Source: Dyadobacter linearis (GTDB taxonomy: Bacteria > Bacteroidota > Bacteroidia > Cytophagales > Spirosomataceae). From it: a DNA stretch of 64,000 nt. The stretch spans positions 62,001 through 126,000 of the forward strand of contig NZ_CAJRAU010000009.1 of NCBI RefSeq assembly GCF_907165045.1, written 5' to 3'. Position numbers and translations under genes: made by a program. Positions 1-8,174 of this stretch are shown in pieces; the first letter of the stretch is position 1, and each line of letters opens with the position of its first letter. The notes under the pieces were generated by a model. It did not search any database. It was given only the letters and a program-made list of their open reading frames with translations, and was not told the DNA's origin.

Positions 1-665
1 GAGCAGTGTATTCAGAAACAGAACTTAGAGAAATCGCTGCGGTACTTGAAAAACACGAAGGTGTTTACGTGCTGGCTGACGAAATCTACGAATATATCAA
101 CTTCACCGACGAAGGCCATTTCAGTATTGGTTCTATTCCGGCTTTGAAGGAACGCGTGATTACTGTTAATGGTGTTGCAAAAGGTTATGCGATGACAGGA
201 TGGCGGATCGGTTTTATTGCAGCCGCCAAATGGATCGCCGAAGGTGTTGAGAAATTACAGGGACAGGTTACTTCCGGTACCAACTCAATTGCTCAAAAAG
301 CGGCTACCGCTGCTTTTAACGGGCCAATGGAACCTTCGATAGAAATGGCAAAAGCTTATCACCGCCGTCGTGACCTGGTTGTTGGTTTGTTGAAGGACAT
401 TGAAGGATTTAAAGTAAATGTACCGCAAGGCGCATTCTACGCATTCCCGGATGTGAGCTATTATTTCGGAAAATCAGACGGAGAAACTACCATTAAAGAC
501 TCCGACGATTTCTGTAACTGGCTGCTTAATAATTCTTACGTATCAACCGTAGCAGGTTCAGGATTTGGTGCGCCGAATTGCATTCGCATTTCAACTGCCG
601 CATCAGACGAATCTCTTATAGAAGCTGTGCAACGCATTAAAGATGCAGTTGCAACTTTAAAATAG
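1..665 (+). CDS. Class I/II pyridoxal-phosphate aminotransferase (AspB-like), 3' part
   Basis: This is the C-terminal part of a fold-type I aminotransferase, probably aspartate/aromatic type, which transfers an amino group from an amino acid to a 2-oxo acid using PLP in the cytoplasm. The reading frame is open to the left edge of the window, so the GTG at position 6 is internal. About 180 N-terminal residues are missing compared with a usual length near 400. Visible motifs, counting from that GTG, are DEIYEY (25-30), which contacts the PLP ring, and AKGYAMTGWRIG (58-69), where K59 is the expected Schiff-base lysine and R67 binds phosphate. The C-terminal CIRIS motif should supply the substrate-carboxylate arginine. 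A hairpin follows the stop. The exact substrate cannot be told from this part. Confidence 0.9.
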   Translation, partial: AVYSETELREIAAVLEKHEGVYVLADEIYEYINFTDEGHFSIGSIPALKERVITVNGVAKGYAMTGWRIGFIAAAKWIAEGVEKLQGQVTSGTNSIAQKAATAAFNGPMEPSIEMAKAYHRRRDLVVGLLKDIEGFKVNVPQGAFYAFPDVSYYFGKSDGETTIKDSDDFCNWLLNNSYVSTVAGSGFGAPNCIRISTAASDESLIEAVQRIKDAVATLK

Positions 666-680
666 AAATCAGGAAATGAA

Positions 681-714
681 AAAAGCCTCATAGGTGTTAT
701 CCTGTGAGGCTTTT
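681..714 (+). terminator. Intrinsic terminator after the aminotransferase
   Basis: The arms AAAAGCCTCA (681-690) and TGAGGCTTTT (705-714) are perfectly complementary, and the stem can extend inward through an AGG/CCT pairing. It lies 15 bases after the aminotransferase stop. The T tract is part of the stem and short. Confidence 0.65.
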
Positions 715-735
715 GCATTTATATTCAACAATACT

Positions 736-796
736 AAAAGCTACCCGCTAAAAGCTACCCGCTAAAAGCCAATAGCTAAAAGCTAATAGCCAAAAG
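736..796. repeat. 14-bp tandem repeat, about 4.4 copies
   Basis: Four consecutive 14-base units start with AAAAGC: two identical AAAAGCTACCCGCT copies, then AAAAGCCAATAGCT and AAAAGCTAATAGCC, followed by a partial AAAAG. The array fills the space between the upstream terminator and the ATG at 800, where promoter and ribosome binding site would be expected. The GCTAATAGC core recurs in the inverted repeat at 58551-58618. Confidence 0.9.
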
Positions 797-799
797 ACC

Positions 800-1867
800 A
801 TGAGCAAGCACTATTTTTTGAAAGTTAAGGAGGTAGAAAAGGAAACGGAAGAGGCATCAACAATCCACTTCTGGCATCCGCTGAATGAGGTAATTGCTTA
901 CAGGCCAGGCCAGTTTCTCACATTATTGTTACCAATGGAAGACGGAACAAAGGTGAGAAGATCCTATTCAATGTCGAGCTCGCCTTATACCGACGTTTCG
1001 CTGGCTGTTACGATCAAGCGCATTCCGGGCGGATTTGCTTCCAATATGTTGCTGGATACGATCAAGGAAGGTGATATCCTGGAAGCAGTAGAACCGATGG
1101 GCTCTTTTTTCCCGAAACAAGAAGATGATCAGATTAGGCAGGTTGTTTTTGTTGGTGCGGGAAGCGGGATAACTCCTTTATTTTCAATACTAAAATCAGT
1201 TCTAATTGTGGAGCCGGAAAGCCAGGTATTCCTGATTTACGGCAGTCGCAATGAAGATTCTATTATTTTCAAAACAAAAATTGAGGCTTTAAAAGAGAAA
1301 TACGGTGACCGTTTCCAGGTTGTACATACCCTCAGCCAGCCAGGCGACAGCTGGACAGGAGAAATAGGTAGGCTGAACAAAACGCATATTCTGAAAATAT
1401 TAGGTCAACTATCTGATTTAAAGGCAAGTGAGGCGGAATATTTTCTTTGCGGGCCAGACGATATGATCGATGAAGCCAAACGTGCATTGTCAATTTTAGC
1501 AGTTCCTGATCAAAAAGTGCGGAGAGAAAGTTTTGTGACTACTTCTTCAAGCCAGCCGGGCGAGGTGATCGTGGCAGAAGACGATACCTATAAAACCAGA
1601 GAAGTAACCGTTTTTTATGAAGGTACTGAATACAAGGTTTCTGTAAAAGCGCACGAAACTGTGCTGGAAGCTGCTTTGAATATGGATATTGACTTACCTT
1701 ATTCTTGTCAGGCGGGTATGTGCACGGCCTGTATGGGCAGGTGCGTTTCCGGAACTGTACAAATGGATGAGGATGAGGGGTTGACGCAGGGAGAAAGAGA
1801 TGCCGGATTTATTCTCACCTGCGTCACCCGCCCATTGACGGACGATGTAATTATTGAAGTCGAGTAA
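800..1867 (+). CDS. Flavin reductase with C-terminal 2Fe-2S ferredoxin domain (PaaE-like)
   Basis: The protein resembles the reductase that passes electrons from NAD(P)H through FAD to a plant-type 2Fe-2S centre, as in PaaE of the phenylacetyl-CoA epoxidase and related hydroxylase reductases. The order of domains is an FAD-binding barrel with RRSYSMSS (53-60), an NAD-binding domain with VGAGSGITPLFS (118-129), and a C-terminal ferredoxin domain with cluster cysteines C303, C308, C311 and C341 (CX4CX2C then a distant Cys). The length of 355 residues fits the family. No paaABCD genes are nearby, so the oxygenase partner is unknown and a general electron-transfer role is possible. No Shine-Dalgarno sequence is visible because the 14-bp repeat array runs up to the ATG. 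Confidence 0.85.
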   Translation: MSKHYFLKVKEVEKETEEASTIHFWHPLNEVIAYRPGQFLTLLLPMEDGTKVRRSYSMSSSPYTDVSLAVTIKRIPGGFASNMLLDTIKEGDILEAVEPMGSFFPKQEDDQIRQVVFVGAGSGITPLFSILKSVLIVEPESQVFLIYGSRNEDSIIFKTKIEALKEKYGDRFQVVHTLSQPGDSWTGEIGRLNKTHILKILGQLSDLKASEAEYFLCGPDDMIDEAKRALSILAVPDQKVRRESFVTTSSSQPGEVIVAEDDTYKTREVTVFYEGTEYKVSVKAHETVLEAALNMDIDLPYSCQAGMCTACMGRCVSGTVQMDEDEGLTQGERDAGFILTCVTRPLTDDVIIEVE

Positions 1868-1881
1868 TTTTTTAATTGCTG

Positions 1882-3750
1882 TCAATTCCCTCTTTTCTTG
1901 GGAGGTGCTGGTGGAGGTGGCGGCGCGATTGGTGATTTTGCAGGTTTCGCTACTTTTGCTGGTACCGGCGGTGGCGGAGGCGGTGGAGCCAGCCCGCGGC
2001 GATTGTGTATTTTGCCAGTACCGTGTGACATTCCCGCTGATCTCGGGCGGGCGGCTACTTCCAGTTTCTCCATATTAATTGCTTCCGCTCCCAGTTTCTG
2101 GCTCAGTTCTTCAATTTTCGCATTCACTTCCTCCGCTTCCGCTTCCAGTTTTCGGTTTGGCATCTCTGCTTCAAACTGCGACTTTCTGGCCGCTGAAATT
2201 TGCGTGTTCAGTTCTGAGATAGTTTGTTCCACAACTTTGATCTGTTGTTCATAATCAGCCAGTTGTTTATCAAGATCCGTATCCGTTAGTTTGGATTGGT
2301 TCGTTTTATTTCCTCTGTCAAGAAGCGAAGACCGCTTTTCCATTAGCTCCGATCTGGATTCAAGCGCACGCTCTTTTTTCCATTCGATCTTCTCCAATTC
2401 TCTTTCAACCCGCTCTACCTCGAAATTCTGCTTCTCCATTTCCAGGTGAATTTCCTCAGTTCTGCGTAGAAAAGGCTCCATTTCTGAATTTATGGCGTGC
2501 ATCCTGCGACTGATTTCGGACATTTTTCTTTCGAGTGAATCACTGTTCAAATGCAGTACAGCCGACTCTTCGAGCAATCCTTCAATATGGAGCGCAATAT
2601 CCTCCGGGATTTCCTCATCAGGAATCTGGATAATTTCACCGGATACTTCCACCAATAAAGGTTGCTTTGCTTTTTTCTTGGCAGTTTGTTTGACTACTTT
2701 CTTTTCTTGTGGTTTTTCGGATTTCTGAGCTACTGCATACACCGAAATGCTGACAGCCAATGTGATAAGAAAGAACAGGACCGGCAAGCTTCCGTTTGTT
2801 CTGGAAGTTTTTGGAGAAATACCGAGTACGCGCTGCACTCTGCTGAGCAATAATGGTTTTTTTGAAGCAAAAGCCATTGCAACCCGAGGGGCGGTTTGCC
2901 ATTCCGCAACTTTTACCAGTGCATGCGCCAGCGACATTTTATCTCCACAAACTGCCAGCGCAATATCATCACAGCAATGCTCGCGCTCGGCACGGATCCT
3001 GTCAGAAAGCCACCAGATAGCAGGGTGAAAGAAAAAGATCACTTCGACAAATGACTGAAACAGATTAATCAGATAATCATTTCGCTTAATGTGGGCAAGT
3101 TCGTGTGCAAGAATCGCTTCAACCTGTGCTGTTGAAAATCCTGACAGAAAGCCTATTGGAACCAGGATGACCGGGCTTAAAGTACCGATCACGATCGGTG
3201 TCAATATTTTAGATGTTTCCTTGAAATCTACTGATTTGGCAATATTCATCTTCGCGACAATCACGCCTAGCCTTGCCCGCCACTCTTTGTCCATCACTAC
3301 GCGAGCCTGAGCGCGTAGCTTTTCAGTAAAAAGCCAGCCTCCGAGAAAACGGATCAATAGCATTGCAGCGCCAATTACCCAGCAAACGACCAACTCATGC
3401 AAATGAGAAGTGAGCCAGAACTGTATTTTTAAACTGATCGGAAACTCGTACCCTGATTGAGCGAGACTGTTCAGATTCGATTTGTTCAGCGAGACTGTAT
3501 TGCTTAGGCCGGGTAGGGGGGAGGAGTATTTGGAGTGATAATAGAAAAATGTAATAATAGAAGCGACAACCTGACCGAAGAGCAGACTCACCCCAGCGAG
3601 ATACTTGATACTAGCTGATTTCTTCCGGAGAACGTAGAATGCAACCAGACTAATTATCAGCAATGCAGTTGCCTGCCACAGGGAGTGTACCAAAGTCCAG
3701 CCGAAAGCTGAGATAACAGAATCTGACACAAAAGTTGAGATCGATTTCAT
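1882..3750 (-). CDS. BlaR1/MecR1-like M56 membrane metallopeptidase with coiled-coil and polyproline tail
   Basis: This is an antirepressor-type membrane zinc protease, expected to sense a signal and trigger inactivation of the BlaI-like repressor encoded just upstream (2 bases apart). Hydrophobic segments lie at about 18-41, 50-71, 118-141 and 322-341. The zinc site HELAH is at 216-220, with a further glutamate in REHCCDD (about 255-262). The penicillin-binding sensor domain of classical BlaR1 is absent. The region after the last membrane segment instead has a long charged heptad-like stretch (about 400-565, probable coiled coil) and a tail with two runs of consecutive prolines (about 585-622). 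The inducing signal may therefore not be a beta-lactam. The family assignment is firm; the sensing mechanism is not known. Confidence 0.85.
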   Translation of the reverse strand: MKSISTFVSDSVISAFGWTLVHSLWQATALLIISLVAFYVLRKKSASIKYLAGVSLLFGQVVASIITFFYYHSKYSSPLPGLSNTVSLNKSNLNSLAQSGYEFPISLKIQFWLTSHLHELVVCWVIGAAMLLIRFLGGWLFTEKLRAQARVVMDKEWRARLGVIVAKMNIAKSVDFKETSKILTPIVIGTLSPVILVPIGFLSGFSTAQVEAILAHELAHIKRNDYLINLFQSFVEVIFFFHPAIWWLSDRIRAEREHCCDDIALAVCGDKMSLAHALVKVAEWQTAPRVAMAFASKKPLLLSRVQRVLGISPKTSRTNGSLPVLFFLITLAVSISVYAVAQKSEKPQEKKVVKQTAKKKAKQPLLVEVSGEIIQIPDEEIPEDIALHIEGLLEESAVLHLNSDSLERKMSEISRRMHAINSEMEPFLRRTEEIHLEMEKQNFEVERVERELEKIEWKKERALESRSELMEKRSSLLDRGNKTNQSKLTDTDLDKQLADYEQQIKVVEQTISELNTQISAARKSQFEAEMPNRKLEAEAEEVNAKIEELSQKLGAEAINMEKLEVAARPRSAGMSHGTGKIHNRRGLAPPPPPPPVPAKVAKPAKSPIAPPPPPAPPKKRGN

Positions 3751-3752
3751 AG

Positions 3753-4127
3753 CTACCGATTGTTTTCAAGGTTATTTAACAATTCACGAATCTCATTTAA
3801 TTCTTCCGGAGATGTAGTATGATTCCCCAGCGCCTGCATGACCATTTGCGCAGCAGATCCCTGGAATACGGTGTCTACTAATTTGCCCAGCAAATTTTGT
3901 TGCGTTTCCTCTTTTCCTAATAGTGCGACGTAAATATGCGACCTTCCTTGCTCTGTCCGGTAGAGCAAGCCTTTGTCGTGCATGATCTGCATAAGTTTCA
4001 AAGTGGTCGTATAACCAACATCCTTCGTTGCGGCGAGGGCATCATGAACTGCTCTGACGGTGCTGGGGCCAGCTTGCCATAAGAAATTCAAGATCTCTAA
4101 TTCAGAATCAGTGGGCTTAATATACAT
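3753..4127 (-). CDS. BlaI/MecI/CopY-family transcriptional repressor
   Basis: A 124-residue winged-helix repressor of the penicillinase-repressor family. The N-terminal part (SELEILNFLWQAGPSTVRAV, then GYTTTLKLMQIMHDKGLLYR) carries the typical DNA-binding helix region, and the C-terminal half should dimerise. It is the first gene of a two-gene unit with the BlaR1-like protease. Three TACGA/TCGTA palindromes lie immediately upstream of its ATG and are the expected operators, so autoregulation is likely. Regulated targets other than this operon cannot be seen here; no beta-lactamase gene is nearby. Confidence 0.93.
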   Translation of the reverse strand: MYIKPTDSELEILNFLWQAGPSTVRAVHDALAATKDVGYTTTLKLMQIMHDKGLLYRTEQGRSHIYVALLGKEETQQNLLGKLVDTVFQGSAAQMVMQALGNHTTSPEELNEIRELLNNLENNR

Positions 4128-4141
4128 AATAGAAAAATGGT

Positions 4142-4211
4142 TACGATTCTTCGTACCAAATGTCTACGAAAAAAATCGTAGATGCAAGCGTTAAGTACGA
4201 TTTTTTTCGTA
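4142..4211 (-). promoter_or_regulatory. Triple palindromic operator and promoter of the blaI-blaR1 unit
   Basis: Three inverted repeats are seen: TACGA-N4-TCGTA (4142-4155), TCTACGA-N6-TCGTAGA (4163-4182) and TACGA-N6-TCGTA (4196-4211). The last two have centres 31 bases apart, about three helical turns. On the minus strand a TTG (4187-4185) and GACATTTG (4164-4157) are 20 bases apart and resemble Bacteroidota -33/-7 elements, so the central palindrome would occupy the promoter spacer. Binding by the adjacent BlaI-like repressor is inferred. Confidence 0.75.
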
Positions 4212-4254
4212 GTTAGCTATTTCGAATTGTAACTGTCTGAATGTAAGGCACAAA

Positions 4255-4283
4255 CAAAAAAGTCCGGCACAGAAGTGTCGGAC
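4255..4283 (-). terminator. Intrinsic terminator after dnaN
   Basis: On the minus strand GTCCGACAC and GTGCCGGAC (4283-4262, one G-T pair) form a hairpin with a 4-base loop, followed by a T run. It lies 22 bases past the dnaN stop. Confidence 0.8.
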
Positions 4284-4305
4284 CAAATATGTTTTGAAGT
4301 TAATT

Positions 4306-5430
4306 CTATACGTAGGTATTCAGCATTACGGGCATCACCAGCATCAGAATATCTTCATTTTCTTCCTGATCGACGGGGATAATTAAGCCAGCACGGTTTG
4401 GAGCGGAAAGTTCAAATGTGATTGTTTTGCTTGAAAGGTTACCTAGTACCTCGATCAGGAATTTAGCATTAAAACCAATTTCCAGATCCTCACCATTGTA
4501 CTCACACATTAACCTTTCATTGGCTTCATTTGAATAGTCGAGATCCTCTGCAGAAATCACGAGGTCATTCAGTGACATTTTCAGACGAACCTGATGTGTA
4601 GTGCGGTTTGAATAAATAGAAATACGTCTTAACGAACTCAGAATTTCCATTCTGCTGATCGTAAGTGTATTCTGATTGTTAGTAGGAATCGCATTTTCAT
4701 AGTCCGGGAAACGCTCGTCTATTAAACGGCATATCATGCGGATATTTCCAAAACTGAAAAATGCATTTGATGAGGTAAATTCTGCTTTAACCAGCAAATC
4801 CTCAGAAGGCAAGCAAGATTTAAGCAGATTCAGCGCTTTCCGCTGAATGATCATCGAAGTGTCCACATCCGACTTAATATCTGTGCGGCGGTAACGAACC
4901 AGGCGGTGACCGTCAGTTGCTACAAACGTCGCATTCTCTGTTCCCATTTGAACGAAAACACCTGTCATGGCCGGACGAAGATCGTCAGTACTGGTTGCAA
5001 AAAGTGTATTGGCAATCGCAGATCCTAAGGCAGAAGAAGAGAATTCCACAGACTGACCGCGATTGACAGCCGGTGTTTTAGGAAAATCAATCGGATTTTC
5101 ACCAGACAGTTTGTAGCGGCCATTGTCCGAAATGATCTCGGTTCCAAAGGTTTCGCCATTTACCTGTAATGTAATCGGCTGCTCAGGAAGTCCGCGCAGC
5201 GTATCCAGCAACAATTTTGCAGGAATCGCGATAGCGCCTTTTTCAGAAGATTCCACTTCAATTTCGGTGATCATAACCGTTTGAAGGTCCGAGGCGGTTA
5301 CCGTCAGCGAGTTACCATCCAACGTTAACAGAAAATTTTCAAGAATCGGTACTATTGGGTTCGTTGAAACGACACCGTTGATAGCAGATAGCTGTTTGAG
5401 TAGAACTGATGACGAAACGACAAACTTCAT
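4306..5430 (-). CDS. dnaN: DNA polymerase III beta subunit (sliding clamp)
   Basis: The ring-shaped clamp tethers the replicative polymerase to DNA. The length of 374 residues matches the family, and the three-domain clamp pattern is recognisable: the N-terminal segment MKFVVSSSVLLKQLSAING, a central segment with ATDGHRLVRYR, and a C-terminal VMPVML that replaces the common MPMRL end motif. The gene stands apart from dnaA, which is not in the window. It is followed by a good intrinsic terminator and preceded by about 100 bases that separate it from gldG. Confidence 0.97.
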   Translation of the reverse strand: MKFVVSSSVLLKQLSAINGVVSTNPIVPILENFLLTLDGNSLTVTASDLQTVMITEIEVESSEKGAIAIPAKLLLDTLRGLPEQPITLQVNGETFGTEIISDNGRYKLSGENPIDFPKTPAVNRGQSVEFSSSALGSAIANTLFATSTDDLRPAMTGVFVQMGTENATFVATDGHRLVRYRRTDIKSDVDTSMIIQRKALNLLKSCLPSEDLLVKAEFTSSNAFFSFGNIRMICRLIDERFPDYENAIPTNNQNTLTISRMEILSSLRRISIYSNRTTHQVRLKMSLNDLVISAEDLDYSNEANERLMCEYNGEDLEIGFNAKFLIEVLGNLSSKTITFELSAPNRAGLIIPVDQEENEDILMLVMPVMLNTYV

Positions 5431-5533
5431 AATTCGTGACGTAAGTGTTTAAATGTGAAATATATAGGGTTGGCCACAGCCCGAAAATCGTTTTGTAGGG
5501 AACAAAAATAGAAAAATTACCGGACGAAGTACC

Positions 5534-7198
5534 CTAAATTCTGGTGAATTTTCGTAGCCGAAGATAGTATCTCAGGGCGCCGAAGATCCCGATGAGCGCA
5601 ATCGGGAGAAGCAGGTTGAGCCCCTGCCAGAATTTCCTGTTTTCCTGTAATTTGATCTTGTCGAGTGCGCGGATATTGATCTCCTTATTTCTCGCACTGA
5701 TCAGCCCATTTGCGTCAGTAAGGTAGTCCAACGCATTCATTACAAAGTCCTTATTGCCGAAAGTTTGCTGGGAAACGCGATCGTAACCCAGTGGCAGAGG
5801 AGCATTTCTTTTGTAGTCAAAATCGTTGACGATCACGTCTCCATCTGAGCAGATGATCACTTTTCCCCCATTCCCTTCCCCTTTAAACTTAGCTGATCGC
5901 GGGTCGTTTGGCAGAATGCGGTTTTGAAATAGAGAATTAAATGATCCTTCCAGAAGCACAGCCGCCAGTTTTGCTCCGCCTCTGTATTCGGAAGCCTCCG
6001 GATCTTTCCGGGCTTCGTTATAGCCTACCAATGCAGGCGCATTTACTACCTGCGTGTACGGAGAAGTGAACATCAGCGGCATTTTCTGAATGTTAGCCGC
6101 GCCGCCAACCGTATCAATGCTGCTCAAAAATCTGGTGTAAACTGCGTTCAAATTTCTGGTGATCGTGTGCGGACCAAAGTTGTTTAACAACGGATAGAAT
6201 CGCCAGGGTAGTGGCTTGATTTCGGGGGCGTCGCCGCGGGTTCCTACGTTCAGTAAAATATCAGCACAATTGAGGTCTTTGATCAAATTGGTATTGACGC
6301 GCACTCCCCATTTGAAAAACAGATCATTTAAATTAAGGTCATTTGGCTGTGCATAATTTCCGTCCAGACTCACACTATCCACTTTTGCCCCGTCGATAAA
6401 AAACATCGCCTTTCCGCCCGAAACCACATATTGGTCGAGCTTGTACTTGTCATCGTCTGAAAATGCGCTGTCCGGTTTCATAACCAGCAGTGCGTCAAGT
6501 CCGTCATAGGACTCGGGATTGTTCATATCCAGGAATACATCATAATGCTGCTGGATCGTCGCGATCAGATCGCTCAGTCGGGCAGGAGAAATTTTGGTAT
6601 GGCTTACAATCAAGCCTATTTTCTTCCTGTCAGGATTTGCCAGCAGCCGGATCGCCGAAGCCAGTTCAAACTCAACGCCTTCGTAAGACTGGTTCAGTTG
6701 ATCTTCGGAAGAGCTCGTTTTGTTTCCTTTTAATAGCTGCACGGGCACGGCGAGGGTATCGGCCTGAACGATAGCACCGGGGAAAATGATCTTTTCAGTT
6801 CGCTTTCCATCTTCATTTGCAAAAACATTGGTTGGAGTCAATCCGCGATCCACCAGGTTCATATATTGCTTTTGCCGCTGATCTTCGCTCGTCGCGCTTG
6901 AAGGGTCAGAATAATTGACAGTTAAATGTCCATTGGAGAATGTCTTAAATTCTTCAAGCGTCTCCCTGGTTGCACTTTCTAGTCTTTCGAAACCTGCCGG
7001 AAATTCACCTGACAGGTATACATTGACAATAATATCTTTTTCAAGGCTACCCAGAAGTTCTTTTGTGGCTTCGGAAATACTGTAACGCTTGTCTTCGGTG
7101 AGATCCAGTCTGAAAAAAAACAGGGAAGCCAGCCAGTTAAGACCAGCCAGAAAGGTTATTAGCAGGACAATCCGAAGAATTGTACTTTTTACGAGCAT
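5534..7198 (-). CDS. gldG: Gliding-associated ABC transporter substrate-binding component GldG
   Basis: The 554-residue protein has an N-terminal membrane segment (about 7-27) followed by the family motif LDLTEDKRYSIS, a large extracytoplasmic region related to ABC-type uncharacterised transport domains, and a C-terminal membrane helix (about 520-543) with a short basic tail. In Flavobacterium GldA, GldF and GldG form an ABC transporter tied to gliding. The permease gene gldF, often directly upstream, is not here. The preceding gene on this strand is a DUF1080 protein whose stop is only three bases before the gldG ATG, suggesting co-transcription. The family call is strong; a role in motility in this organism is inferred. 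Confidence 0.88.
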   Translation of the reverse strand: MLVKSTILRIVLLITFLAGLNWLASLFFFRLDLTEDKRYSISEATKELLGSLEKDIIVNVYLSGEFPAGFERLESATRETLEEFKTFSNGHLTVNYSDPSSATSEDQRQKQYMNLVDRGLTPTNVFANEDGKRTEKIIFPGAIVQADTLAVPVQLLKGNKTSSSEDQLNQSYEGVEFELASAIRLLANPDRKKIGLIVSHTKISPARLSDLIATIQQHYDVFLDMNNPESYDGLDALLVMKPDSAFSDDDKYKLDQYVVSGGKAMFFIDGAKVDSVSLDGNYAQPNDLNLNDLFFKWGVRVNTNLIKDLNCADILLNVGTRGDAPEIKPLPWRFYPLLNNFGPHTITRNLNAVYTRFLSSIDTVGGAANIQKMPLMFTSPYTQVVNAPALVGYNEARKDPEASEYRGGAKLAAVLLEGSFNSLFQNRILPNDPRSAKFKGEGNGGKVIICSDGDVIVNDFDYKRNAPLPLGYDRVSQQTFGNKDFVMNALDYLTDANGLISARNKEINIRALDKIKLQENRKFWQGLNLLLPIALIGIFGALRYYLRLRKFTRI

Positions 7199-7201
7199 AT
7201 G

Positions 7202-8089
7202 CTATTTCTTGAACTTACAAGCTTGATTATCAGGCTCTACGTAGTATGATTTGTAATTAATAGCTTTGGGGTTCATGCATCCCTTCAATTCGAGCACTTC
7301 AATATTCCGGAAATCAATCGGGTGACTTTCAGCCTGCAGCGCAATATATCCGCTGCCCAGAGGCGTGCCGTCCTTTTTTACCCATTCGTCTTCACTACCC
7401 ACTTTGCCATCTTTGAAGGTGTGATTTTTCCCGACATAACCGCCGCCGATTCTGGGTTTGGTAAATACAAGTACCGTATCTTTTTCAATCAGGTGATACA
7501 CAATGGAATCGCCCAGCACGATCGCTTCTGCATTCACCCACTGATCGCCATTGTATGTTTTGGAAGTGGAGTTGATGCAATGCGCCTCATCGAGCTTGCC
7601 GTTAATGTCTACGATTGTGCCCGGGGTGCAAATGTTTCCTGTATTTCGTTCGCCAGCATTCAGTCCTCCCAAATATTGCATTTCCAGCGAAATAGGGAAA
7701 TCCTGGTCAAGTCCCAGGCTTGCGGCCGGCTGTGAATGTAGCATAATTCCGCTGTTTCTTACATTCCACGAAGCGCCGCCCGGCACCTGGTTTCCGGTAA
7801 AACGATATTGTAATCTGATTTTATAGTGAGAATACGGCTTGTTATAATACATGTGTCCATATTCTGTGGTAAATCGATCATACTCCTTGTAATTCACGCG
7901 TATCATATTGTCCTCAACGATAAACGTATTCTTGTAATTGTCGTTGACTTTGTGCCCCGCGATCTTAATATCCCAGCCAGTCAGGTCTTTACCATTAAAA
8001 ATCGATTTCCAGTCTTCCTTATCAGCAGCTTTTTGTGCGAAGGAAGTGAGGGACGTAAGTAGGAGGAAAAGAATGAATTTTGTGGGCAT
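7202..8089 (-). CDS. Secreted DUF1080 (3-keto-disaccharide hydrolase-type) protein
   Basis: The protein carries the DUF1080 concanavalin-like fold, recognised from WKSIFNGKDLTGWDIK near the N terminus, the central GIMLHSQ and ISLEMQYLGG segments, and a late SGYIALQAESHPIDFRNIEV. Members of this family hydrolyse 3-keto-glycosides or bind sugars outside the cytoplasm. The ATG at 8089 is preferred over an upstream GTG at 8125 because it gives a clean signal peptide (FILFLLLTSLTSFAQ) and about 295 residues. The short Cys-containing C-terminal tail (CMNPKAINYKSYYVEPDNQ) is extra. It precedes gldG by three bases. The substrate is unknown. Confidence 0.85.
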   Translation of the reverse strand: MPTKFILFLLLTSLTSFAQKAADKEDWKSIFNGKDLTGWDIKIAGHKVNDNYKNTFIVEDNMIRVNYKEYDRFTTEYGHMYYNKPYSHYKIRLQYRFTGNQVPGGASWNVRNSGIMLHSQPAASLGLDQDFPISLEMQYLGGLNAGERNTGNICTPGTIVDINGKLDEAHCINSTSKTYNGDQWVNAEAIVLGDSIVYHLIEKDTVLVFTKPRIGGGYVGKNHTFKDGKVGSEDEWVKKDGTPLGSGYIALQAESHPIDFRNIEVLELKGCMNPKAINYKSYYVEPDNQACKFKK

Positions 8090-8110
8090 GAGCGAATGGT
8101 TGATATTTAT

Positions 8111-8172
8111 TTGCCACGAATGCACTAATATACACTAATGCATTCGTGTGGAATTCGTGTATTCGTGGCGAA
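8111..8172. repeat. Inverted repeat beside the GxxExxY gene
   Basis: The outer arms GCCACGAAT (8113-8121) and ATTCGTGGC (8161-8169) are perfect reverse complements. The interior holds a short direct repeat (ACTAATA, ACTAATG) and further copies of ATTCGTG. The element ends three bases before the stop codon of the GxxExxY gene, and its right arm abuts that gene. It may work as a terminator for the minus-strand gene or be a mobile-type repeat. Confidence 0.75.
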
Positions 8173-8174
8173 AA

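Noticed and set aside
1898-2254. Glycine-rich plus-strand open frame
   Set aside because: It is the antisense of the proline-rich and coiled-coil tail of the BlaR1-like gene.
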